Positions 1-7,836 of a DNA stretch of 64,000 nucleotides are shown in pieces. This stretch comes from CAZIAK01 sp964537035 (GTDB lineage Bacteria; Planctomycetota; B15-G4): positions 46,533-110,532 of the forward strand of contig CAZIAK010000012.1 in the NCBI GenBank assembly GCA_964537035.1, read 5' to 3'. The translations under genes were made by a program, and so were the position numbers. The notes under the pieces were generated by a model. The model was given only the letters and a program-made list of their open reading frames with translations. It had not been told where the DNA came from and made no database searches. Within the stretch, counting starts at the first letter, position 1. Each line of letters opens with the position of its first letter.

Positions 1-2
1 TC

Positions 3-713
3 TTCGCACTGCGGGCGGTGTTCGCTGAAGGCGGCCGGGGCACGGGCTTCACCTCGTTCGCCTTCGTGGTGGTGCACATCTACGGCACCTTGCTCTTGCC
101 CATGTCGTTGATCTGGATGGGCACGGGCGCCTTTGGTGACGAGTGGTCCAAGGGGACGGCCCACTACGTGGTGGGTGTGCCCCTGCCTCGCTGGGCTCTC
201 GTCGTGGGTCGTTGGCTGGCCACCGTGCGCAGGGCCCTGTGTTTCGTGCTGCCAGCGATCAGCGTGGTCTTCTTGCTCTGCGAGCTGCCCTATCCTGGAG
301 GCGTGCAGGAGTACGCCCTCGATCTGGGCTGGTCGTTGGTCGTGATCTCGCTCATGTGCATGGCCTACAGCGCCCTGTTCATCTGTCTGGGCTTGCTGCT
401 GAAGCGGGCGGTGATCATGGCGCTCGTTTACGTCTTTGCCGTAGAGGCCGCGATCTCCAAGCTGCCCCAGGCGTTCGCGAGCCTCTCCATGTCGTTCCAC
501 GGGCGCAACCTGCTCTGGCAGATCACCGATCGCAATGAGTTTGAGCCGCCGTTGATCGGCAGCGGCGGTCCCTTCGACGCCGAGCCACATTCCATAGGCG
601 TCTCTCTTCTGGCGATCGTGCTCATGACGGCCATCGCCTTGCTCTTGGCTTCCGTTGCACTCTGGCACAAGGAGTGCGGCGGCAGCGCGGGCGGGGCGGA
701 CGAAGAGACCTGA
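3..713 (+). CDS. ABC-2 type transporter permease, C-terminal part
   Basis: The reading frame is open from the window edge, so the true start lies outside; an internal GTG at 18 is probably not the start. The visible 236 residues contain about five hydrophobic segments. A DEWSKGT motif follows the first one, in the place where ABC-2 permeases carry an acidic residue plus RGT before the coupling region. Such proteins form the membrane channel of an ABC exporter; the ATPase partner would be expected upstream, beyond the window. The substrate cannot be told. The tail is short and polar. A palindromic element begins 9 nt after the stop codon. Confidence 0.75.
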   Translation, partial: FALRAVFAEGGRGTGFTSFAFVVVHIYGTLLLPMSLIWMGTGAFGDEWSKGTAHYVVGVPLPRWALVVGRWLATVRRALCFVLPAISVVFLLCELPYPGGVQEYALDLGWSLVVISLMCMAYSALFICLGLLLKRAVIMALVYVFAVEAAISKLPQAFASLSMSFHGRNLLWQITDRNEFEPPLIGSGGPFDAEPHSIGVSLLAIVLMTAIALLLASVALWHKECGGSAGGADEET

Positions 714-722
714 GCAACGCCC

Positions 723-789
723 GTCACCGGGCTGTAGCAGATCCCATGACCTACAGGCCTCGTCGCACCCTCGCGACGGCCCTGGTGAC
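723..789 (+). repeat. palindromic element, copy D
   Basis: The outer stem pairs 723-732 with 779-789 (ten pairs and one bulged T). The loop holds two small hairpins: TGTAG/CTACA (733-737/751-755) and CGTCGC/GCGACG (761-766/773-778). The segment TCGCACCCTCGCGACG (763-778) recurs exactly at 60088-60103, inside another large hairpin. It sits directly 3' of the permease gene. It could be a REP-like element, an RNA processing site or a terminator without a U-tract; the sequence does not decide. Confidence 0.6.
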
Positions 790-835
790 ACATGCAGGCC
801 AGACTCTTCGCTGTGTGTTGAGGGCGGCGGCGCGC

Positions 836-841
836 TAGACT
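836..841 (+). promoter_or_regulatory. possible -10 element (TAGACT)
   Basis: TAGACT lies 127 nt upstream of the membrane-protein gene at 969. The same hexamer serves as the likely -10 of three other genes in the window. No good -35 box is visible at the proper distance, so this is weak. Confidence 0.3.
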
Positions 842-968
842 GGTCTGTGCACCTTGACGAGCATCGCGACAGCCCGGGGGGGCTGCCCGACGAGACATCG
901 CGTACGAGGCGCAGGATCGGTCCCGGAGTGGTTGGAGAGCTGCCCCGGGGCTGGAGGGAGGTACCAGG

Positions 969-1523
969 ATGGCGGGAGTCACATCACCAGAGACCTATGG
1001 CCACGGTGGCGCAAGCGGCGCGATCCGCTCGCTGAGCGATGGCCAGGGACCGACCCGTGTGGTCGCGGTTTGCGATGAACCGACCAACCTGGCTTCGTTG
1101 CTATGGGGTGGGGTGCTGGGGCTGCTCTCCGCAGCTCTCTTGCTGGTCATGGTTCTCCCGGGCCTGAACGCAGGCGAGTTGGCCTGGGGGCCAGAGCTAG
1201 CGACCGTGGCGGCCTGCTTGATCCCGGCCTGGCTGCTGTCGACCTGGGCCTTCACCAAGTGCACGGGCGATCTGCTGCTCGTGTCTCGCCGTGCCTGCGC
1301 GACGGGAGCCCTCGAGTTTCTGATCCTGGGCCTCTGGTTTCGTGCCGATGGACTGGCCGGCGCTGCCAGCGAGGGGGCGCAGCTCTCTGCTCAGAGCGTC
1401 CCCCTCCTGTCTCAGCAGCTGGCAGGGACACCGGCGACCGTGGGGCTGTGGATCTGCCTGCTGGGCTGGCTGGCCTGCCGAGCCCTGGCCGCACCCCGTC
1501 AGCCAGCCAGGTCGCCAAGCTGA
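969..1523 (+). CDS. small integral membrane protein, unknown function
   Basis: 184 residues. I do not recognise a family. After a polar N-terminus of about 40 residues there are roughly four hydrophobic segments (near 42-65, 72-92, 105-122 and 155-175), so it is probably an inner-membrane protein. A GGAGGGAGG stretch about 9 nt upstream is a good Shine-Dalgarno and supports the ATG at 969. The gene ends 3 nt before the end of the convergent agmatinase-family gene. It might act with the ABC permease upstream, but 255 nt containing a hairpin element separate them, so this is only a guess. Confidence 0.6.
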   Translation: MAGVTSPETYGHGGASGAIRSLSDGQGPTRVVAVCDEPTNLASLLWGGVLGLLSAALLLVMVLPGLNAGELAWGPELATVAACLIPAWLLSTWAFTKCTGDLLLVSRRACATGALEFLILGLWFRADGLAGAASEGAQLSAQSVPLLSQQLAGTPATVGLWICLLGWLACRALAAPRQPARSPS

Positions 1524-1526
1524 CAG

Positions 1527-2414
1527 CTACGAAGGTTGGGACAGGGCGCCCGTGGGCCAGAAGTAGGCGACCATCTTGGCCGCCAGACGAGCCGCCAAAA
1601 ACTCTGACGGGCGGCTGTCGCCCTGGGGAGCCAGCTCGGTGATGTCGGCGCCCACCACACGGCAGTGCCTGGCCACCATGGCCAGCAGGCCCGTGACGTC
1701 GAACCAGGACATCCCGCCAGGTTCAGGAGTGCCGGTGGCTGGCATGATCGACGGGTCGAGACCATCGAGGTCGACGGTGATGAAGACCGGGCGGCCCACC
1801 AGGGTCTGCAGAATTTCCCGCTGCCAGGCCACCCGCCCGACGATGTTCCGGGCCCACCACACGGTCAGCCCGCGCTCGGCCACCAGTTCGGCCTCCTCTC
1901 GGCTGCAGCTGCGCATGCCCGCCTGAACCAGGGGCACGCCGTGGTCGAGAAACCGTCGAGCGATGCAGGCGTGGTTGTGGCGGCTGCCTTCGTACGTATC
2001 CCGCAGATCGAGGTGAGCATCGACCTGGACCACGGCGAGATCTGGGTAGCGGGCATGGAGGGCCGCGAACTGGCCATAGGTGACCGAGTGCTCGCCGCCC
2101 AGGCCCAGGGTGATCTGCCCGTTGTCCAGGTGCTCGTCGTGCAGGGCCCGCAGCTGCTCCACCATCTCTTCGGGGGGCAGGGTGGCGAAGGCAGCCCGGG
2201 GCGCAGGCCAGCGCACGGTGTACGACAGCTCTTCCAGGTCCACGGCGACCTCTTCGTCCCAGGTCTCGACGTTGGCCGAGGCCTGGAGCAGGGCCCGAGG
2301 CCCCAGGTCTGCGCCCTTGCCGTAGGTGCTGGTGAGGTCATAGGGCGCGCAGATCAGGGCCAGCTGGGCCGCCTGCCCTGCGTCGGGCAGGCCCAGAAAG
2401 GTGGGCTCGGACAT
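1527..2414 (-). CDS. speB: agmatinase/arginase family protein
   Basis: 295 residues from the ATG at 2414; a TTG at 2465 would add 17 residues and is less likely. Ureohydrolase motifs are all present: GGEHS (106-110), DAHLD (132-136) and DLDGLDP (215-221), supplying the ligands of a binuclear manganese site, plus GTPEPGG after it. Family members hydrolyse agmatine, arginine or related guanidino compounds to release urea. Agmatinase (putrescine synthesis) is the commonest activity for this length, but guanidinobutyrase or another ureohydrolase is equally possible. No other polyamine gene is adjacent. It converges with the membrane-protein gene to its left. Confidence 0.85.
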   Translation of the reverse strand: MSEPTFLGLPDAGQAAQLALICAPYDLTSTYGKGADLGPRALLQASANVETWDEEVAVDLEELSYTVRWPAPRAAFATLPPEEMVEQLRALHDEHLDNGQITLGLGGEHSVTYGQFAALHARYPDLAVVQVDAHLDLRDTYEGSRHNHACIARRFLDHGVPLVQAGMRSCSREEAELVAERGLTVWWARNIVGRVAWQREILQTLVGRPVFITVDLDGLDPSIMPATGTPEPGGMSWFDVTGLLAMVARHCRVVGADITELAPQGDSRPSEFLAARLAAKMVAYFWPTGALSQPS

Positions 2415-2500
2415 GGGCTGGGTGGCCTCTGAGAGGGAGATCCGCAGGGGCCATTGGGCCTGCAAGGGTCGAGTTGTTCAAGAGCGAGGCTTGGTGGGTC

Positions 2501-2528
2501 TTGGCACTCCGGATTCGATGGCTATACT
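2501..2528 (+). promoter_or_regulatory. sigma-70-type promoter of tRNA-Gln
   Basis: TTGGCA (2501-2506), a 16-nt spacer and TATACT (2523-2528). The -10 box ends 21 nt before the mature tRNA 5' end, a typical arrangement. Confidence 0.75.
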
Positions 2529-2549
2529 TCCCGCCAGCAGAAAACGGCA

Positions 2550-2623
2550 TCCCGAATCGTTCAACGGCAGGACACCAGATTCTGGTTCTGGGAATCTAGG
2601 TTCGAATCCTAGTTCGGGAACCA
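2550..2623 (+). tRNA. tRNA-Gln (anticodon CUG)
   Basis: Complete cloverleaf. The acceptor TCCCGAA (2550-2556) pairs with TTCGGGA (2613-2619); the anticodon arm CCAGA/TCTGG encloses loop TTCTGGT, giving CTG; the T-arm CTAGG/CCTAG encloses TTCGAAT. The discriminator A and the CCA end (2620-2623) are encoded. It reads CAG codons. Confidence 0.95.
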
Positions 2624-2753
2624 TCTCTCTCGCTGCGTGCGGGGTCGAGATGGAGAGCGCCGGCGAGGGCCTGGGGAGGTCCGCCGGGATCGCGTCGGCT
2701 GGGGCCGGCGCGCCGTAGCACGGCCACCGAGATGGGCGGCTCGGCGGCCACGT

Positions 2754-3380
2754 TCACACCTCGATGTCGAAGAAGAAGGTCTCGGCCTGCCGGTCGATGA
2801 CGACGGCGAAACGCAGCTGCCACGAACCGCGCATGTGCAACAGCATGCCGTCGATGCGGAACCGACCGTTTCCCAAGGCCTCGATCTGAGGCAGCTGCAC
2901 CATGCCGTGCCCGTGGGCCGGCATGTCCGCGGTGACGTGCAGCTCGGCGTCGAGGACCGGCGCGCCCTCGTCGTGCAAGACCACGTCCATCGAGAACTCT
3001 GCGTTGCGCAGCAGCCGGTGAGCCGTGGTCGAGGGGCGCCAGGCCAGGCTGTACCAGCCGTGGTAGCCGTCTGAGCTGCGCCAGCCCGCCTGCTCGGTGA
3101 GGGCGCCCAGCGACCCTGGCGACGACGCCGCGGTGGCCGTCAACCCAGGGGCCGAATCAGTGGCCGAAGCTGTCACTCCGGGAGCCGCCCTCGCACCTGG
3201 CACCTGCCCGCCAGCGCGCCGACCCGGCTCGTCTGCGACCGCCTCGCGCCCGGGTTCGTCACCAGACGTACCGCAGCCGACGGGAAAGGCCAGCACCCCC
3301 CAGGACAAGCAAAGCAGCCACCGGGCGGCGACGCGCAGACCGGCACGGCACCACGAGGTCGCCGATGGAGGAGCAGCCAT
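2754..3380 (-). CDS. YtkA-like lipoprotein
   Basis: 208 residues from the ATG at 3380. An N-terminal hydrophobic segment ends in a lipobox-like PVGC, so it is probably a lipoprotein. A low-complexity Gly/Ala/Pro linker follows, then a C-terminal beta-rich domain with the MPAHGHGM motif, typical of YtkA-like/FixH-like domains found in periplasmic proteins linked to copper or respiratory functions. The His/Met-rich motif could bind metal; that is inference. No cytochrome or metal transporter gene is adjacent. A GATACT hexamer lies 6 nt before the ATG and no Shine-Dalgarno is seen, so the transcript may be leaderless. Confidence 0.7.
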   Translation of the reverse strand: MAAPPSATSWCRAGLRVAARWLLCLSWGVLAFPVGCGTSGDEPGREAVADEPGRRAGGQVPGARAAPGVTASATDSAPGLTATAASSPGSLGALTEQAGWRSSDGYHGWYSLAWRPSTTAHRLLRNAEFSMDVVLHDEGAPVLDAELHVTADMPAHGHGMVQLPQIEALGNGRFRIDGMLLHMRGSWQLRFAVVIDRQAETFFFDIEV

Positions 3381-3608
3381 GGCCGTAGTATCGCTCCCTA
3401 GCCCGTGTGCGAGCAACCGTTGGCCAGCCTAGGCCACGAAGCGTTTGCACCAGTTGCCAGACGGCCGCACCGCCTACGACTTGCGCCGGCTGGTCGGGTG
3501 GGGGTGTGGTGTGGGTGCGCCCACCGGAGCTGCTTGGTCGTGATGGGGGCGGGCTTTGAACTACCTACGCGCCCTCTTGGGCCCCAGCGGTTGGTCGAGG
3601 CCGGACGC

Positions 3609-4271
3609 CTAGCGCCCGCTCACCATCTTGTCGATCCAGATCGGCGCGAAGGGCGAGGTGCAGCCCTTCGACACCGGGTAGTCGCGGTAGAGGCCCAGTG
3701 CCTCGCCGATCGCGAGGGCGCGCTTGCGATGCTTCTTGTGGTGGATGCCGATGTTCACCAGGCAGGTGTTCATCGTCCACTGGGCCTGGGGCGGGGCGGT
3801 GGGCATCTCGGACTCGAGCCGATCGAGCAACGCCACGAGGTCGAGCCCGTCCGGGCTCTTCACGACCCGCGTCGCGGTCAGGCTCCAACCCGCGCGGGCT
3901 GTCATCGCGTCCTTCGACGCCATCCAGTCCTGGCGAACGGGCTCTGTGTCCGGGTGCTTCTTGATCACGTACGAGCTCAACCAGTCCGCGACCCATTCGC
4001 AGGTGCCTTCACTGGTCATCGAGGTCAGCTGGTCGGTCGTCAGGTCCTTCGGGCGTACGAGCAGGATCGCCAGCATCTGCCCGTCGGCGTTGCCGGTCGC
4101 CCAGAGGCCGAGGCCCAGGTCGTGGTCGACCTTGATCTCTTTCGCCAGCTTGCGGATGTCGCCCGTCTTGACGCCGAACTGGTTCTCGCCCGCGCCGCGC
4201 TTCGCGTTGAACGCCCGACGCTTTTCGTCACCCAGCTTCTCGAGCCGGGCCATGGCCTGCTTTGTGTTCAT
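3609..4271 (-). CDS. DNA alkylation repair (AlkD-like) protein
   Basis: 220 residues from MNTKQ; an ATG at 4283 lies inside the proposed -10 box and is rejected. The sequence matches the HEAT-like DNA alkylation repair family: an N-terminal EKRRAFNAKRGAGEN segment, GVKTGDIRKLAKEI, then helical repeats with WADWLSSYVIKK and a conserved end near NTCLVNIGIH. Family glycosylases remove alkylated bases by trapping DNA on a curved helical solenoid; many members have no tested activity. TATGAT stands 7 nt before the ATG, with TGGACT 17 nt further out, suggesting a leaderless transcript. Confidence 0.75.
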   Translation of the reverse strand: MNTKQAMARLEKLGDEKRRAFNAKRGAGENQFGVKTGDIRKLAKEIKVDHDLGLGLWATGNADGQMLAILLVRPKDLTTDQLTSMTSEGTCEWVADWLSSYVIKKHPDTEPVRQDWMASKDAMTARAGWSLTATRVVKSPDGLDLVALLDRLESEMPTAPPQAQWTMNTCLVNIGIHHKKHRKRALAIGEALGLYRDYPVSKGCTSPFAPIWIDKMVSGR

Positions 4272-4278
4272 GGCTGCG

Positions 4279-4307
4279 ATCATAGAGGCGGCTCCGCAGG
4301 GAGTCCA
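4279..4307 (-). promoter_or_regulatory. promoter of the AlkD-like gene, leaderless spacing
   Basis: On the minus strand TGGACT (4302-4307), a 17-nt spacer and TATGAT (4279-4284); the ATG begins 7 nt later at 4271. No Shine-Dalgarno sequence is present. Confidence 0.5.
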
Positions 4308-4336
4308 CGGGCACCGACTCGCCGACCGTGCTCACG

Positions 4337-4365
4337 TTGCCACGTTTTCGCCGCCTTGCTAGACT
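4337..4365 (+). promoter_or_regulatory. sigma-70-type promoter of the molybdoenzyme operon
   Basis: TTGCCA (4337-4342), exactly 17 nt, then TAGACT (4360-4365). The expected start site near 4372 gives a leader of about 170 nt before the ferredoxin gene. Confidence 0.65.
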
Positions 4366-4371
4366 TTGCGT

Positions 4372-4542
4372 CCGCGTCCGTCGCGCTGCCTGAACCGCTG
4401 CGAGAACTGCCGCTCAAGTCCTGGACCGACCATGCCCTTCGTTCGACGACATCACTGAATGCACCAGCGCGTCGGAGTTCCCGACGCGATCACAATGCGA
4501 TCGGCATAGGGGCGACCTCCTGCCGAAGCGCAGGAGATCTCC
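4372..4542 (+). promoter_or_regulatory. 5' leader of molybdoenzyme operon with short ORF and hairpin
   Basis: The leader holds a nine-codon reading frame ATG...TGA (4432-4458, MPFVRRHH) followed by a perfect 8-bp hairpin CGCGTCGG/CCGACGCG (4468-4475/4481-4488, 5-nt loop). No U-tract follows, so it does not look like a simple intrinsic terminator. It could be an attenuation or translational control region; that is inference. Confidence 0.4.
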
Positions 4543-5046
4543 ATGGCCCAACGGCCCGAACCCTTCGAAGACCTTTCCCAGCGCACCCCGCTCCCCGCAA
4601 CGAACGACCTGTTCGTCGTCGACCTCAGGCGCTGCATCGGTTGCCACGCCTGCACCGTGGCCTGCAAGACGGCGCACGACGTGCCGCTGGGCTCGTTCCC
4701 CCTGCGTGTGCGCTGGCTGCCGCGGCCCGACGGCAAGAGCTACGCGTTCGTGCCCGTCTTCAGCGCATCGCTCTGCGGGGGTGACCCCGAGAGTCTGGCC
4801 GTGGGCCTGGATCCGGCATGCGTCCGCGCCTGCCCGACCGACGCGCTCGTCTACGGAGAGCGCGAGAGCGATCCGATCGCTGCGCTTGTGGAGGCGCACG
4901 AGACGGAGCCGTTGAGTGGTCCCGAGGCCACCGACCTGAAGCAGAACGTCACCTACATCGGCCTCGCAGGGTTCGAGGGCCGCGAGCTGCATCGGGGGGC
5001 GGCGCTCGATCCCCGCGACCCCGATCCCATCTACGAGCAGAAATAG
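4543..5046 (+). CDS. short 4Fe-4S ferredoxin subunit of a molybdoenzyme
   Basis: 167 residues. C31, C34, C37 and C41 form a complete CxxCxxCxxxC motif. A second set has C78, C93 and C97 (the last in a CxxxCP context followed by TDALVYG), so one of the eight cysteines expected for two clusters is missing. DmsB/PsrB-like electron-transfer subunits normally have four clusters and 180-250 residues; here the middle part is absent. The protein probably passes electrons to or from the catalytic subunit encoded 6 nt downstream. CAGGAG about 7 nt upstream supports the ATG. There is no Tat signal, so it may be carried out with its partner. Confidence 0.8.
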   Translation: MAQRPEPFEDLSQRTPLPATNDLFVVDLRRCIGCHACTVACKTAHDVPLGSFPLRVRWLPRPDGKSYAFVPVFSASLCGGDPESLAVGLDPACVRACPTDALVYGERESDPIAALVEAHETEPLSGPEATDLKQNVTYIGLAGFEGRELHRGAALDPRDPDPIYEQK

Positions 5047-5052
5047 CGACCC

Positions 5053-7719
5053 ATGGCACTGAAGCGGCGAGAGTTCTTGAAGATGTCAGCGGGGCTGGCG
5101 ACGGCGATGGCGGCTCCCGTCTGGGTGTCGTGCGCCTCGCGCAATGCGACGGCATCCCGCGCGGCTGGCGAGACGCCGGGGACAATCGATTACAACCGCG
5201 CTGTGGCCAAGCCGACCATCTGCTTCGGTTGCACGACCCACTGCGGCGTGATCGGCTGGGTGCAGGACGGTCGGGTGAGGCTGATCGAAGGCAATCCTAA
5301 CGATCCAAACAGCCAGGGCGCGATCTGCAGCAAGGCCAATGGCCTGATCGAGGCCACCGAGGACCCCGAGCGGCTGCTGCACCCGTTGCGGCGCATCGGC
5401 CCGCGGGGCTCTGGAGACTGGGAGCGCATCTCCTGGGACGAGGCTCTCGACGAGGTCGCTGGCAAGCTGCGCGCCTTGCGCGAGGCCGGGACGCCCGAGC
5501 AGTTCGTCTTTCACTACGGTCGCGACAAGACCAAGGGCTTCAGCAAGCGCTTCACCCATGCCTTCGGCACTCCCCATCGCCTGAACCGCCGATCGATCTG
5601 CAGCAGCAACCGGCGTGTCCCTTTGATGAGCTTCTACGGGCGTGAGTTCGAGTGGGAGACTCAGGACCTGGAGCACACGAAGCTGGTGCTGAACTTTGGC
5701 GCGAATCCGATGGAGGCCTACCAGGGTGGTCTCTACATGCGCAAGCGGCTGATGGACGCGCGCGTCGATCGGGGCGCGCGGCTGGTCACCTTCGAGGTGC
5801 GACCCTCGGCGACGGCCTCGGTCTCGGACGAGTTCTTCTCGGTGAGATCGGCGTCGGACGGTGCCATTGCCCTGGCCATGGCCCAGGTCATCGTCGCAGA
5901 AGGCCTGGCCGACGAGGCCTTCTGGCGGCGTTGGGCGAACATGCCCTTCGAGGATCTGCCCGGGCTTCTGGCGCCATACACGCCGGCGTTCGCCGAGGCC
6001 GAGAGTGGCGTGCCCGCGGCCGACATCCGGCGCCTCGCCATCGAATTCGCGGAGGCGGCGCCGGCCTGCTGCACCCTCTCCAATCGTGGGTCGGCCAAGC
6101 ACTACAACGGCGTTCAGGCCGATCGCGCCATCCGCATGCTCGACGTTCTGGTGGGCAACGTGGGCAAGCCGGGGGGCTACTGCCTCTCGTCGTTGCGCAT
6201 GTGGAAGAACCGGTACGGCCAGGAAGGTCTTCCCGTGATCGACCAACCGGCGCCGCATCCGAAGGGCCCCCGACCCTGGAAGCCCGGCACTCGCGAGTTC
6301 GAGGCCCTGCCCGAAGAGGTTCAAGAGCGCGTCGCTGCCTTCCCTCCCGAGTGGCAGGACAAGTACTTCGGCGAGCTGGCCACGCCTTCGAAGTACCCGC
6401 TCTCCTGGCACTGGTACTCCATGCGGGTCGGCCAGATGGTCTATCCGTACATCAAGGAGGGCCGCCAAAAGGTCGGCGCCTACATGTCGTTCACCCTGGG
6501 TGCTGCTTATGGGTTTCCTGAGTCTGATGTGGCGCGCGAGGTGCTCGCCGACGAGTCACTGATCCCGTTCCACGTGGCCATCGACATCAGCTACGGCGAG
6601 CAGGCAGCGCTGGCCGACATCATCCTGCCCGATGCCACCGCTCTCGAACGCTGGGATGCCCACTCGACCAACAGCTATGGCTTGCGACCCTACACGGGTA
6701 TTCGGCAACCCCTCGTGGAGCCTCGTGGCGAGGCGCGCCCGGCCCAGTGGATCTGGCAGCAGCTGGCCCAGCGCATCGGCGGGGGGATGGAGCGCTACTT
6801 CGAGTGGGATGATCTGGAGGACTACTACCGGCAGTGGTACGAGCAGCTTCCCGTCGACTGGGAGACCTTCCTGCGTGAGGGCATCTGGCAAGACAAGGAC
6901 CGCCCGCTCGACTACGAGCTCTACGAGCGGGAACTCACCGCCGACGAGCTTGAGGGGACCGAGGTCGAGGCTGAGACCGGTCTCGTGTTCAAGGGCTCGG
7001 GCTCCGACCGGAAGGCCGTTGGCATCGTGCGCGATGGTCGCGCCGTTCGGGGCTTCCCCACGCCCTCGCGCACGATCATGGTGGAGGATCCTGTCTTCCC
7101 CCTCGCCGCAGAGAAGACGGGGCTCGCCGCCGACGATCCCAACGCCCAGGCGCGGCCCCTCTACTTCAGGGTGCCCGAGCACGAGGACCTCGGAGACGAC
7201 GAGTACGTGTTCGCGACGTTCAAGTGGAACGTCCATACGCAGGGCCGCTCGGCGTCGTGGGCCCAGGCGGCCGAGATCGTGCACACGAACCATGCGTGGA
7301 TGGCTCCCGCGACGGCCGAGAAGCTCGGCGTCACCACGGGGGACTGGGTCGAGATCACGACCTATCGTCCCCGGGGTGAGACCTATCGTGCAGGAGAAGA
7401 AGAACCCGTCGGCGTGCTCCGCAATCGTGTGCGCGTCGTGCCGGGCCAGCATCCGCGGGTGATCTCCTGTTCGCACCACGCGGGCCACTGGGAGCAGGGC
7501 ACGACGGCGCGGGCCGCCTCGCCGGTGGGGTCGGCATCCGAGGCGCCCCGCAACGGCAGCCTGCGTGAGGACCTCTGGTGGTCGCGCGAACACGGTGGGG
7601 TCGGCAACGGAGAACCCCTGAACCGCGTGCTGCCGATCAACCCCCAGCCCCTGGTGGGCGGGCAGAACTGGTTCGACACCGTGTGCCGCGTCCGAAAGGT
7701 GGCCGAGCGCGAGGGTTGA
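5053..7719 (+). CDS. Tat-exported molybdopterin oxidoreductase, catalytic subunit
   Basis: 888 residues of the DMSO-reductase/CISM superfamily. The N-terminus has a twin-arginine signal (RREFLK, 5-10) and hydrophobic segment; a Cys at 27 might allow lipid attachment. C57, C60, C64 and C92 bind a [4Fe-4S] cluster. C183 (in NRRSICSS) lies where Cys-type enzymes ligate molybdenum. The C-terminal molybdopterin dinucleotide-binding domain follows from about 710. The overall pattern is closest to thiosulfate/polysulfide/tetrathionate-type reductases, but the substrate cannot be read from sequence. It is co-transcribed with the short ferredoxin. No NrfD-type membrane anchor or TorD-type chaperone gene is nearby. 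Confidence 0.85.
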   Translation: MALKRREFLKMSAGLATAMAAPVWVSCASRNATASRAAGETPGTIDYNRAVAKPTICFGCTTHCGVIGWVQDGRVRLIEGNPNDPNSQGAICSKANGLIEATEDPERLLHPLRRIGPRGSGDWERISWDEALDEVAGKLRALREAGTPEQFVFHYGRDKTKGFSKRFTHAFGTPHRLNRRSICSSNRRVPLMSFYGREFEWETQDLEHTKLVLNFGANPMEAYQGGLYMRKRLMDARVDRGARLVTFEVRPSATASVSDEFFSVRSASDGAIALAMAQVIVAEGLADEAFWRRWANMPFEDLPGLLAPYTPAFAEAESGVPAADIRRLAIEFAEAAPACCTLSNRGSAKHYNGVQADRAIRMLDVLVGNVGKPGGYCLSSLRMWKNRYGQEGLPVIDQPAPHPKGPRPWKPGTREFEALPEEVQERVAAFPPEWQDKYFGELATPSKYPLSWHWYSMRVGQMVYPYIKEGRQKVGAYMSFTLGAAYGFPESDVAREVLADESLIPFHVAIDISYGEQAALADIILPDATALERWDAHSTNSYGLRPYTGIRQPLVEPRGEARPAQWIWQQLAQRIGGGMERYFEWDDLEDYYRQWYEQLPVDWETFLREGIWQDKDRPLDYELYERELTADELEGTEVEAETGLVFKGSGSDRKAVGIVRDGRAVRGFPTPSRTIMVEDPVFPLAAEKTGLAADDPNAQARPLYFRVPEHEDLGDDEYVFATFKWNVHTQGRSASWAQAAEIVHTNHAWMAPATAEKLGVTTGDWVEITTYRPRGETYRAGEEEPVGVLRNRVRVVPGQHPRVISCSHHAGHWEQGTTARAASPVGSASEAPRNGSLREDLWWSREHGGVGNGEPLNRVLPINPQPLVGGQNWFDTVCRVRKVAEREG

Positions 7720-7836
7720 GGGCCGCGGTGACCGAGACCCGGCTGCAGGCGCGTCAGCCCAGGGACAGGCCTCGCTTTCGCGTGGAAACCGCGGTGGTGC
7801 GAGGGTATGAACGAGTCTCTTGAGGAGACGATCTGC

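Noticed and set aside
3535..3600. A stretch resembling the reverse complement of a tRNA 3' half (GGGCTTTGAAC followed by GCGCCC)
   Set aside because: The presumed T-arm stems do not pair, and no anticodon or D-arm can be found upstream. It is at most a chance similarity or a decayed remnant.
4372..4542. Molybdenum cofactor riboswitch before the molybdoenzyme operon
   Set aside because: Apart from one 8-bp hairpin I cannot lay out the multi-stem Moco fold, so no riboswitch is claimed.
3405..4784. A 459-codon plus-strand frame over the AlkD-like gene and its promoter region
   Set aside because: It is antisense to the AlkD-like gene and then runs out of frame through the ferredoxin gene. No motif is present.
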